DNA of 64,000 nucleotides from Trogon surrucura. Its lineage: Eukaryota > Chordata > Aves > Trogoniformes > Trogonidae. Positions 23,739 through 34,060 of this stretch are shown here, one piece after another (positions within the stretch are counted from its first letter, which is position 1; every line of letters begins with the position of its first letter). Made by a program: the position numbers and the translations under genes. A model generated the notes under the pieces. That model was not told where the DNA came from and did no database searches. It saw only the letters and a program-made list of their open reading frames with translations. The stretch covers positions 146,251,061 to 146,315,060 of the forward strand of contig CM036617.1 in assembly GCA_020746105.1 (NCBI GenBank), in the 5' to 3' direction.

Positions 23739-26002
23739 CTATTAATAAAAAGCATGAAAAAAGAGAAGCTGTATCAGAAACACATACAAAACTAGCCTTA
23801 CTAGTTATTCCTCGTGATTAATTAGTGCACTTTCTATGACCAGTGAGTCATTTTTTCTACAAAAAATGTCCTACAATCCTGTTAGGACTGGTCAGTTCAG
23901 CTGGCGGCTCACATGTCAATTCCAGCCTGGGCCAGAGGAGCACGAAGACGTTTCGATGCCGTCTCAGAGGAAGTTTGCAGCCCTGCCAAGCCTTCAAGGC
24001 TGAAGCTACGCAAGCAACAGGCCTCAAACAGCTGCTGCATCGAGTAGCACTTTAGAAGGAAAATGGGATTGAGGAAAGAGAAGCCATCAATGTCTCTGCC
24101 AAAGTGACCAAGCGTTCTCGCTGTTCCTTTGCCCTGTACCATCAAGGCAGGAAGGGTGGAATCTAAGTCGGTTATCTAAGCGCTCTGACTGTCCCAAAAT
24201 GCTCTTAGCACAAGAGGTCGGAAGCACTAATTTTGAGTAGAGATGCCTTGAAACTGAAGTCCTGTCCACATCAAAAAGCTCTGATCTACACCAAAAAGCT
24301 TTTACATTTTCTCCCTGAAACGGTTTCAAAATCTCAGCAAAGCTACTCTCTGAAGTTCAATCCTATGAGGAAAATTTATGGTTCTTTCCAGAACTACAAA
24401 GTGGCACAGTAAATGTTTATAGAACATTTTGACTATGAGAAGAAATAAAAAACGAAGTTATTACAGACTTTTTAGATAAAGCTTAATTTTTGGCCATTAA
24501 ACATTAAACAGTAATTGGCCATTAAACAGTAATTAAGCATTACTAATAATGGAGTATTTCCTCAACACAGACATTCCTTTTTGATTTTTCTGCTTTCCTA
24601 GTCTAAGCTTTTTTGCCTTTTTTCCCACCAAGTAACAAAATCATTTCACATATTATAAATTCTGACATATTGAGGACTTCTGGATGAGTCTGATCTCTAA
24701 TGTCTTTAGAAGCCTTTATCACAAAAGTATATAACACTTGAACAAAAGCACTGCATTCATAGATTGACTCTCACATTACTGCAATAAAGCCACCTAAATG
24801 TATCTTTCAAAATGTCAACAGAAAGAAGCCTTCAGTTACTATAACAGTAAGTGCCTCATGTTCATATATTTCCACAAATAATGGTGCAATTTATTTTTTT
24901 TAATAAAGGTTTATAAACTTTTTTTTAAGGAAGCATCAATTACTGTTTGCTGAGGATCAAGATAATTAGAATCTACTGCTACGTGCATGAACATACAAGA
25001 ATTCTAACTTTACTTAAACAGGAAAAAGCTGTGAAATACTAATAGATCTAGAAAAATATAGAAAAATATAATTCTCTCAGACATACAAATTGTACATATC
25101 CTGAGACAAGTGTTCATCTAATTTAACTTCAAAAGAGAATGCATGACAGAACAGTGTCAACATAATAAAAGGGTAAGTAAAAAAAATGGATGCAATACTT
25201 TTCAAAAAACTCTTCAGTACAACTGTTTTAAATACAAAAAATAGTTCGCATCAGTTACAATGATCATCTGGTACATATCATTCATTATTTTCCAACAATG
25301 ATTTAAAATCAGCTTTTAACATAGTTAGGTCATTTAATTTACACCAAATAATAAGCAAGATTATGAATGACAAACATAGAGATGTTCTGCAACGAGGTAT
25401 TCAAGCAGCAAACTAACTGCTGTAAACCAACCCTGACTTTCTGGGACAAAAGCTGTTTCATTAAAATCAAAGGCAAAAATATCATTAACTTCATTTTCTC
25501 ATACCTTCAAGATATTCTGATGAAATCTACCCAGCACTGAGAGTACTTTCTGCTGGGAAAAGGAATTTCATCCTGTATTTTACGTTGAAATTGTGGCACA
25601 TCCTCTCTCTCCATCCCAAGTGAAATTTATCCAGCATCTCAGGAAGGCACAACATCCTAAGTCATTTCAGTAAAAGTACATTGTTTTGGAAAATGCATGC
25701 TAATTGGAAAAGCATGTTTGGGTTTTTTTTTTTTTTTAATCTAAATTTTAAATGCCACGTGGAGATTATTTCCACTTGTCACAAGCTCTATGGAAGGCTT
25801 TTTGCCAAGCGCTAGTCTGAATTGCTATGCCAAACGTTTTCTCATGCCAGAAATAAGGAAAAAAACACCACAAAAGTAGCTTTCCAGCTCTCAAGGTTAA
25901 AATGATTACACATTTCTGAAAACAGCTTACCGAAATAAAGATTTTCAGAAGGAGATTACATTTCAAACAACATTGTTTTACTTTTAAATTAGCAAATCTT
26001 AC
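23739..26002 (-). other. C2CD5 intron 3
   Basis: Mostly AT-rich. A GC-richer block at about 23880-24330 stands out and has overlapping open frames on both strands, but I recognise neither protein nor repeat. A short direct duplication (GGCCATTAAACA) lies at about 24491-24535. Poly-T at 25722-25738. Confidence 0.75.
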
Positions 26003-26174
26003 CATGAATGGTATCATAAATTGGAAACCATCCTGAAATAACTGTAGCTGCTTCACTATAAAGCAAAGGATCAATATCTATGTACACTTTGCCAATGGCA
26101 TCATTAGCACTGTAGGTATCATGATCAAGAACTGTGATCTGGAGAGGCTCATCCTGTAGCTCTTCATCATCTAC
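26003..26174 (-). CDS. C2CD5: C2CD5 exon 3 (calcium-binding loop of the C2 domain)
   Basis: 172 nt: residues 60-116 plus the first base of Gly117. Starts VDDEELQDEPLQ and ends IYDTIH. Contains LDHDTYSANDAIG, which supplies Asp76, Asp78 and Asp84, the second set of calcium-binding residues. Acceptor TTTCTAG, donor GTAAGA, end phase 1. Confidence 0.97.
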
Positions 26175-27942
26175 CTAGAAACAAATATTAACACGGAATC
26201 TCAGTATTTTTTGAAAATGCAGAGAAATGCTGCTGAAAAACAAATGCAACAAAGAGAAGAGTTAGTTACATACAGTGACCTGACACAAGATAAACCTGTA
26301 ATTTTGATTTCCTGTATCCAAACATGTTTGGATTTTACCCTCCACAGACTGGTGAGATGCTGAAATCAGTTATCGCTGGGAGAACAGAAAAGCAAGACTG
26401 AAGTGATTGCACACTTCAAAATTTCACATGATTTGTTTTAAGCCACATTCCTGGATAAATTAAAGGTAAAGCATCTCAAAGGACTATTATACTCTGAAGT
26501 TATGATTAGCGGTGCCCTCAGCCTTCCAAACTGGCTAGCGGCTTAAACGAAGACATGAAATTTTATACAAAAAAAAGATTCAGACATGTACTTTCCTAAA
26601 TAAATTCAATTATTCATCTGCAGATATATCAAAAACTATTTTTTAGAGAGCGGTAGACATTCTACAGCTTTTTGTATTGAAGGTCACAAACTAAGAATCA
26701 GGTTTACAGTAGGATGACTCATGGAACTGTTTGCAGAATTATAACATGTAGTCCTGGAAAAAAAACCAAACAAACTACAAACACACACACACACACACTT
26801 ACAATGTCTTAAGCAGTTAGTATTTTTCCACTCCTTGAAATGTGGAATTCTTTTCTCCCCCCTTATTGTTGGCATTTGGTTCATTTCTTTCCCGTACCCA
26901 TTTTTTCATGCAAAAAGACAGGATTTTGAGATCTCTGTTATCTTTCCCCTTCTCCAAAAAAAAAGCACCAGGATTTGAAAGATAAAAAGAAATCTCATGA
27001 AATTCAACACCACAGTTCTACTTCCTTAATCAACTTGGACTGATGATTAAGACATGTTCTTAAAGTCAAGCATTGCACGTTGATTAATAATCTGCCTAAT
27101 CTTACTAGTTCATATTTGCTCTAAAATATTTCTAACATTACCAGCTATTACATGACTCATTATATGTACATACATTTACAACCATGTTTATACTGTGATA
27201 TAATCTTAGAACACTATAAATGAACTAGTACTATATATGCAAATGTTTTAAAAAATTTTCTAAATGTCATTACTTGTTTTTTAGAGGAATAAAAAATGCA
27301 GGGACACAAATAAAAAAAAGTAAACACTTGTTCAGAACATAATATCAAAGAACATCAATAAATTAGATCTTGGAAAGCATCAATGAGCAATTACAGGAAA
27401 ACTTTGAATACCCTCATTATTACATAAGGAAATGGGAAAAGAAAGTGTCAGGTAACTGTTGTCCAAGCTCTTTATTTTGTAATTTTCTCAAAGGAATTCT
27501 CCATTTTCCTCTGTCAAGTGCATTATTCTTGCAACCCAAAGTAACATTTCAAAAAACGATTAACTTCCACTACATAAAATTAACCCTTTAAAAAAATACA
27601 AGCATATCAGTACCGAAATCTGAAAGCCTCATCCATAATGCTATTTTCCCTCCACGTTTACATCTGTATTGTCTTTTTTAGTACTACCCAGAGTAAAGTT
27701 TGAGTTGGATCCAATCTGGCAAGCTTTTATCTTTACAAACAGTCCTAAAAAGCCAATGAGACACCTTTAGCAAACAAGGTATAACTGCAGATAGGTTTGC
27801 TGAAAAGGCTTCATGTGTATTTAAACTGAAATACACTTCACACCTCAGAACTCATTTTCTGCCTGAAATGAAACTATTTCACTAATGGCATCTAAACCAA
27901 AGTGTCTATACCGATACAGGCAAACTCTTAAAAAATACTTAC
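26175..27942 (-). other. C2CD5 intron 2
   Basis: AT-rich intron with an (AC)9 microsatellite at 26781-26798; nothing else was recognised. Confidence 0.8.
26781..26798. repeat. (AC)9 microsatellite
   Basis: Nine uninterrupted AC units, likely polymorphic. Confidence 0.95.
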
Positions 27943-28029
27943 TTCAAATTTGAACCACTCAGAATTCCACTGAGGATTAAGCGATTTGGGATACACATCT
28001 GTCTTGAATGTTGTATTTCCAAACTTCAC
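27943..28029 (-). CDS. C2CD5: C2CD5 exon 2
   Basis: Twenty-nine whole codons, VKFGNTTFKTD through EWFKFE, phase 0 at both ends. Acceptor TTTTTAG and donor GTAAGT are both good. The SLNPQWNSEW segment is the typical NPxWN-type core of C2 domains. It continues residue 30 of exon 1 (VE|VKFG) without a gap. Confidence 0.97.
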
Positions 28030-29044
28030 CTAAAAATACAAACATTCAATTATTCATAATAAATACTACTAAATAAATTTAGAAACTCCTTAAATTTACA
28101 CAATCAAATAATTTCAAATACATATTTCAGTAATAACAACAGATTCTTTCTCCGATGAGAGGGCTTTTTTAATCCATTCACATATATCAGTAATTTTCCA
28201 TGTATCAACAATACTTCCAATACGTATCTCTCTCCCCCTATTAAAATTGTTTTCCTCCTCCATCACTTGAGAGGTAAAAATATCATTTATACTGGCTATT
28301 CCAAGTCACTTGCCATACTTTCTTTGCCTTCTGTTTAGAAATACTGCAAGCAAAAGTATTCTATCGAAAAATTGATCAGTTATGTCCTATTACTGTTCTC
28401 TCTAGGTTTTTTAAACCAGCTTTATTGACAATTTATAAAAGAAATATAGAAATAAAATGGTCACACTAGTAAATGTATTTCTTCAGTTTTCTAAGAAATC
28501 TCCCCAGATACAAAACAGAAAATAACTGAGACCATCTCAATTAAAGGCAATGATGATATGCTGAACATATACTAGTAAATTCAGAGCAGCAAGGAGGAAG
28601 CACCTTATTAGTTTCTACATCCTTCTTAAAACATAGAAAGTTCCAGAAAGTGTATAGGCAAAAAGGTTAGAAGGACTACATTTCTCTATACACATCTATA
28701 TTTATTCCTGTAACCTCCAGTTACTAAACATTAAATACCTTCCATACTTTTACTGATTAATGTACCTTCAACCACACACTAGCCTATTTCAGGAATCTCC
28801 ATTTGGTCTCCACACAAGTCTGCTTAGGGATGACCTCATTTAGTTGTTTGTTGTTTGGGTGTTGTTTTGGGGTTTTTTTTTTAAAAAAAAAAAAGGTGAA
28901 ACAATTTCTGTGATGCTTCATACATCAAGAAATCATACTGCACAATGTAGGAGCCTTTATTTCACTGCAGCTTTCATTCCAAGCCATTTACAAACACTTG
29001 TCGTTCTCCAAATGCTGCCTCTCAAAATAATTAGCACTACTGAC

Positions 29045-30152
29045 TGTAGTGGTTTGATCCTGGCTGGCGGCCAGATGTCCACCACAGCTGCTCTATTACT
29101 CCCCCTTCTCAGCTAGACAGGGGAGAAAATATAACAAAGGGCCCATGGTTTAAGGTAAGGGCCGGGAGGATCACCTGCATCTACCACCACAGGTAAAACA
29201 GACTTGATTGGGGGGAAATAAATCTATTTAACAATCAAAATCAGAAATGAGTAATGAGAAATAAAAACAAAACTTAAAAATAACACCTTCTCCTCATCCC
29301 TCCCTTCTTCCCAGGCTTAACATCAATCACAATTTTATCCACCTCCTCTCCCTGAGCAGTGCAGGGGGACAGGGAATGGGGGTTGTCATTTCATCCAATG
29401 TTTTCTCCACCATTCTTCCTTCAGGGGAGGACTCCTCACTCTTCTCCCAGTCCACTGTGGGATCCCTCTCATAGGAGATGACCTTCATACACTTTCTCCA
29501 ACACGACTCCTCTCACGACAGACAGTTCTTGACAAACTGCCCCAACAGGAGTCTCTCCATGGGGTGCAGTCCTTCGGGGGGAAACTGCTCCACCGTGAGT
29601 TCCCCATGGTGTCACAAAAATCCTGACAGCCAACCTGCTCCAGCATGGGCTACAGGTTCTGGCAGGAACCTTCTCCAGTGTGAGCTTCGCACAGGGTCAC
29701 AGTCGCCTTCACGCATCCACCCGCTCTCGTATGGGGTCCTCCAAGGGCCGCAGGTGGACTTCTGCACCCTGTCACCTCCATGGACTGCAGCGGGACAGCC
29801 TGCCTCACCATGTTCTTCACCACGACCCAGGGGACTCTCTGCTCTGGCACCTGAAGTACTTCCCGCTTCATTGACCCGGTGTCTTCGCTTATTCTCCCTC
29901 CTCTCTCTCTCTCCGACACTTATTGTGTGGCACAGTTCTTTTTCCCCTGTTTCTTGAATATGCTTACACAGAGGTGTTCCTATCCTATCATTACTGATAG
30001 GGTCAGCCCTGGCCAGCTGGGGGTCCATCTTTGGAGCCGCTGGCATTGGCTCTATGAGACCCAGGGGAATCTTCCAGCAGCTTCCTGCAGAAGCCACCCC
30101 TACAGCACCCCCTACGTCTGCTACTGAGATCTGGCCAGGCAAACCCAAAACA
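29045..30152 (-). mobile_element. Solo LTR of an avian endogenous retrovirus
   Basis: 1108 bp bounded by TG...CA (plus strand TGTAGTGGTTTGATCC ... ACCCAAAACA) and flanked by an imperfect 5-bp target-site duplication: CTGAC at 29040-29044 and CTTAC at 30153-30157. It resembles an LTR family common in bird genomes. I place it on the minus strand, like C2CD5, because that strand carries a TATA-like stretch (GCATATTCAAGAA) about 200 bp after its start. The central part (about 29480-29860) is a degenerate tandem array of roughly 40-45 bp units containing CTGCTCCA..GTG. No internal gag/pol sequence follows, so it is a solo LTR. A 178-codon minus-strand frame (29612-30148, non-ATG start) lies wholly inside it and is unlikely to be a gene. 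Confidence 0.85.
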
Positions 30153-32171
30153 CTTACAAATATCCAAAGTTAAGTTTTTTAAATAATTCAAGTGTGTTGA
30201 TATAAAACAAAACCTGCAGTTAAAGGCAGTCATGGACTCTGAATGCTGCTTTTTAAAAACACTTTTGCCGAAGTATTAAATAAACACTTTACACCTTTCA
30301 GTACCACAGTGATTATTTTGAATAGGTGCACACCCTATTCTACCCTCGCTTAAGTACACCCAGTTAAGTCAAAAAGCCTAAAGCACTGCAGAATTGGTGT
30401 ATAATTTCACACCGAGCTCTGTATATAAAACCCTACACACCTCAGTCAAGAGTACAGTATTTGTGACCAAACAAATAAACAAAAAAATGGTGGGGCCTCC
30501 TATTTGATTCAATGAACAGTAACGCTTTTAAGAAGTTAGTTCAAAGTAGGCTTTGAAGTTAAAAGGCCAGAGTGGTACGAAAACACAGGACTAAGCAAGT
30601 TCAGTGTAAAAGAAAAAAAAAATCATCTAGCTATCACAAATGGATGCAGCAGCCTATGGTGCATAGAGAAAACTAACAGCACTGCCACCAAGAACGTGTA
30701 TTCATCACACACAGCAGTACAATAAAAGTGACGCTGACACAAGTTTTAAATGAGCTGCCTCATGTACCAGAGGCTGCCAAGACACACCAGCCCAGAGCTC
30801 CACCCAACCTATTTTTACATGTTAACTTGGGAGCAAATCAGTTCTCCTGGAGCCCCAGGCAGCTATAACTGAATTTCTCCAGTTAGTTCATTAAATCTTG
30901 TGGAGATAATCAAGCACCACATTTCTGTCTGCTGCACAATTTCAGAAACACAGTTACAGAAGAAATTGTGATAATTTTGCTCCAGATCACACATACTGGC
31001 CTAGCCCACCTTATGCATAACCTGGGTCAAGTAAAGGCGCTAAAGTCCTTTCTCATTTTCTAATTCTAGATTTGCATTAGAAAATTTAACATGGAAATTA
31101 AAGGCTAGTAATCAACAACGCCTTAAATAAAAACGAAAAGCTGAAGTGAAAACTTTATGTTTCAGCAACCTTACACTGAAAAATAAAGCAACAGATTCAA
31201 GCTCACTTTATTCTGACGCAAACTTCACCTGCTGCCTTGCCCACTCTACATGCCAAAAACATAGTTTCCACAGTCTTTCTATGTAACAGTCCTCAAATCA
31301 AAGCCTCACAGACGTATTTCTTTAGTCCAGCCATAAAATTGGACATTAACCCAGCTACATAAATCGATCTTTCTAAATTTTTTTTTCTCTTTTTAGCTAA
31401 CCTAGTCTTTAACCAGATAAAAGTCAAAATCTATTTTGCTACACAGCTACTCCAGACAGTGGGGTTGGCACAGATGCAGCAGGATTTGGAACAAGTGGCC
31501 ATCAGTAGGAGAAGAGCTGTTTCTCCTCAAGGCAGCACAGAAACAGGTCAAATAAAACTCCAAGAACTGTATTCCCTATTCCTGTTTTCCTGTCTCTGAG
31601 TAGTACGCATCAAGTTGCTGCAGGCTGCCTATTAATCAAATTTGAAATTACAAGAGAAATGTTTATAAATTAAAAACTGATGAAATATGTGAAACCGAAT
31701 ACTGAAATACAAAGTTAAAGGATTGTCGTTCATGTAATAAAACAGAACTGTGTACTACATACTTCAGGGGCACTGAAAAGCACATGAGAAATACATTTTC
31801 ACTTTATTATCAGTTTACTGTCCCGCTAAGCAATAGGCTTAGCGGCTAATGTAAATGAATCTTTTAAGTGCTAAAACAAATCAGGACTCATATATCCAAA
31901 GCCTAATTTGATATTAATATTATCAGACTTTTCAATGTGTACAGCTCTAGAAAGACATCCTGTCTTTGTCCCTTAATTCCAGAGTATTGAACCAACCTCA
32001 ATTACCATTTGTGGTACAAGCATGTATTGACGCAGCATTCCAGTTCTAAAAACCTCTTTGCTTTTTCTGAAAGTATGGTTTCTGAATCTATGAGAAGTTA
32101 CTGAAATGTTCTAAGATACTCATATTGGAAATAATAAATCATAAAGGAGAAGGATCATCTCAACTTATTTC

Positions 32172-32276
32172 ACAGAACCATAGAATGGCCTAGGCTGGAA
32201 GGGACCTTAGAGATCACTTAGTCCAACCTCCCTGTCATGGACAGGGACGCCTCCCAACTAGATCAGGCAACACATG
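32172..32276 (-). mobile_element. CR1 LINE 3' fragment
   Basis: Reverse-oriented CR1 tail with CATAGAATGGCCTAGGCTGG, GTCCAACCTCCCTGTCATGG and CTAGATCAGGCAA. Close match to 21829-21964. In C2CD5 intron 1, just outside the CpG island. Confidence 0.9.
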
Positions 32277-33158
32277 GGGACAATCCTTTCCTAAGAAACA
32301 TCCTATGTATTGCCTGTGAAGTATATGATTATGGAGAAGGTTGAGGTTAGGTATGTTTGGTGTAATAAAGCAATATTTAATATTTGCCCAATAAAAAAAT
32401 TACTTCTTATTGTAGTATTTCAAACCCTTTAAATAGAGGAATGCATATTGGCCTCAAAAGTCAAGTCCGTACGACGACTCTGCACTTCATACAAATGACT
32501 GAAACACGCTTTTACTACTTCTCCATCCTGCTCACCCCACGTCTATGGGATCCTGAAATGGATTCCATTCGGCTGCCGTACCAACAAGAGCCATTCATTA
32601 ACAACCCACAGCCAAGAGCGAGGTTGAGAAAGAGCTGAACACGTCTAAAACGCCATCCACGTTCAGCGTGCCTGCCAGGCTAAAAATCGCACCCAAAGGC
32701 AAAGGAGAAACTGCTTCAGAAACACCCCCGCGCTCAGGGCGCTCCTCGGCCGCCTCTGCCGGGCACGACCGCCCACCCGGCCCCCGGCCCGCCCTCCCTC
32801 CCCAGGCAGAAGGCAGCGCCGCCCGGGGAACACGTCCCGGGCCGAGCCCGGAGGCACGAAACGCGTCTCTGGGCGGGGCAGCCTCGCGGGCAGGGATCCG
32901 CGGCAGCGTATGTGGCCGCGGCGGCACCTGTCACCGCGGCCGGAGGGGGAACCGAGCGGGGCCGGTGGCTGCTCTAGCCCTAGTCCCCAACCCCACCCCG
33001 GGGAGCGCCGCGGCGGGACCCGGCAGGTGCCTCAGCCCTGCGGGCCGGCGACAGGTGCGCGGGCCCGAGCGGCGACCTGATAGGGCTGCCCCCTCCTTCT
33101 TCTCCTCCTTCCCCCCGCCCCCACCCCGGGGGCAGCGCGACCCTCCCCTCCCACGAAC

Positions 33159-33248
33159 CTCCACAAAGGCGTCCGTCAGGTCGCTGGCGCGGTCCATCAC
33201 CGGCAAATGGCGCCCTGCCACGATCTTGACCTTCAGCTTCCCCGGCAT
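33159..33248 (-). CDS. C2CD5: C2CD5 exon 1 (coding part), start codon and C2 domain strand 1
   Basis: Thirty whole codons, beginning MPGKLKVKIVAGRHLPVMDR and ending in DAFVE. The ATG complement is at 33246-33248, and the sequence matches the human C2CD5 N-terminus as I know it residue for residue. Asp19 (33192-33194) and Asp26 (33171-33173) are two of the calcium ligands of the C2 domain. The donor after GAG is GTTCGT, weaker than the GTAAGT-like donors of most later exons but in the correct phase (0) to join exon 2. It lies inside a strong CpG island. A polypyrimidine tract plus CAG sits 32 nt upstream of the ATG, so the true 5' end may be a separate noncoding exon. Confidence 0.97.
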
Positions 33249-33312
33249 CTTCTTCCTCCTCCTCCGCCACCTCCCCCCGGCTGCAGGGAGAAAACAACAG
33301 CGCGTGTCCCAT
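33249..33312 (-). promoter_or_regulatory. C2CD5: C2CD5 5' leader with acceptor-like site and upstream ATG
   Basis: The 32 nt before the start codon are purine-rich (GGAGGAGGAGGAAGAAG). Just above them, at 33281-33282, is a good acceptor-like tract (TTGTTTTCTCCCTGCAG). An ATG at 33310-33312 is out of frame with the main start; if the leader is unspliced it opens a frame that overlaps the C2CD5 start. If the acceptor is used, this ATG is removed. The transcription start is not visible. Confidence 0.5.
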
Positions 33313-33375
33313 GGAGCGGCACGGCGCGCGGGGCGGGGGGAGGAAGCGGCGCGGGGGGGTGGCGGGGGAGCGGGC

Positions 33376-33385
33376 GCGCATGCGC
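33376..33385. promoter_or_regulatory. NRF1 core site 1
   Basis: Perfect palindromic GCGCATGCGC, about 130 bp upstream of the C2CD5 start codon in the CpG island. NRF1 sites of this form drive many housekeeping promoters. Confidence 0.65.
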
Positions 33386-33454
33386 CACGGCGAGCAACGC
33401 TCTGCCGCGCCCGCTGCCAGTGACGCCACCCGGCGGGGAGGGGACTGCGGGTGG

Positions 33455-33464
33455 GCGCATGCGC
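33455..33464. promoter_or_regulatory. NRF1 core site 2
   Basis: Second perfect GCGCATGCGC, 79 bp from the first. Paired sites make chance occurrence less likely. Confidence 0.65.
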
Positions 33465-33625
33465 TTACTTACTAGGTCACCACCAGGGGCGAACGGCAAA
33501 ACGGGCGTTAGAGAAGGGGAAGGAGATGGGGGGGATCGTCGGCCCCTCCCGCCGGTGGCAGCGGCAAGGCCTCGGGGCCGGCCCGTCGAGCGGTTCGCCC
33601 CTGCCGGTACCGTCCCGCCCCTACG

Positions 33626-33638
33626 CCAAGATGGCGCC
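33626..33638 (+). promoter_or_regulatory. YY1-type site, plus-strand orientation
   Basis: CCAAGATGGCGCC fits the YY1 consensus AAGATGGCGGC except for one base. Such sites usually lie just downstream of a start site and in the direction of transcription. This one points away from C2CD5, so it may mark a divergent plus-strand start. Confidence 0.5.
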
Positions 33639-34060
33639 GCGGGCCCGGAGACCCCGCTGGAAGTCGAACACCGACTGCTCGATGGGTTCCGCGCTAGCGC
33701 TGCGGTGGCGCATCCGGGGAAAGTCAGGCTGCTTGAGCGCCGAGTCATCGATGCGCGGGGCTGCGGTCAGCGGCCGCCACCAGCCCTCTCGCAGCCGGGC
33801 CGGGACCGCGCCTCTCCTTGCCCATCGAGCCTTGTGCCTGCGGCTCTGTGGGGCGCGGAGCCGGGTGTTCCTGGGCGCGGCGGGAGGCTTTGTGCCGCGG
33901 GCTGCTGGCAGGCCGGCGGCACCCACGGTTCGGGCCTGCTCTGCCTCCGGCTTTCCCCGAGGAAGATGCTGATGCAGCGTCGGGCTTGAGGGCGCGTAAA
34001 GAGGAGGTGTGGGGCGTGCGGTGCGCCTCTGGGCGCTCGGTGGGAGTCCCTTAGAAAGGG

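Larger units (their letters stand above)
28030..33158 (-). other. C2CD5 intron 1
   Basis: 5.1 kb. Holds a T/A palindromic run at 28871-28893, a 1.1 kb solo LTR (29045-30152), a CR1 fragment (32172-32276) and, from about 32690, the downstream half of the CpG island. The rest is plain AT-rich sequence. Confidence 0.85.
1..33312 (-). other. C2CD5: C2CD5 gene, 5' part (exons 1-9; continues left of window)
   Basis: C2 calcium-dependent domain-containing protein 5 (CDP138). Known role of the family: an AKT2 substrate that binds calcium and membrane lipid through its N-terminal C2 domain and helps insulin-stimulated GLUT4 vesicles fuse with the plasma membrane. Nine exons were found by reading the minus strand and joining them by splice site and phase. 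Joined, they give residues 1-382 of about 1000 in the human protein. Visible: the C2 domain (about residues 1-110) with Asp19, Asp26, Asp76, Asp78 and Asp84 all present; RQRLIS with Ser197, the known AKT site; and a Ser/Pro/Thr-rich linker encoded by alternative exons 7a or 7b. No frameshift or stop was seen in any exon. The next exon, expected to begin near the human DEPETRDAWW segment, was not found in positions 1-7070, so the gene runs out of the window. Exon numbers are mine. Confidence 0.96.
32690..34060. promoter_or_regulatory. CpG-island promoter of C2CD5 (possibly bidirectional)
   Basis: About 1.4 kb of very GC- and CpG-rich DNA surrounded by AT-rich DNA, covering exon 1 and the upstream region. 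Two perfect NRF1 cores (GCGCATGCGC) lie at 33376-33385 and 33455-33464, and a YY1-type site (CCAAGATGGCGCC) at 33626-33638 on the plus strand. No TATA box was seen. This is the usual make-up of a housekeeping promoter. The many long frames here on both strands are side effects of low stop-codon density and are not called as genes. Confidence 0.9.
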
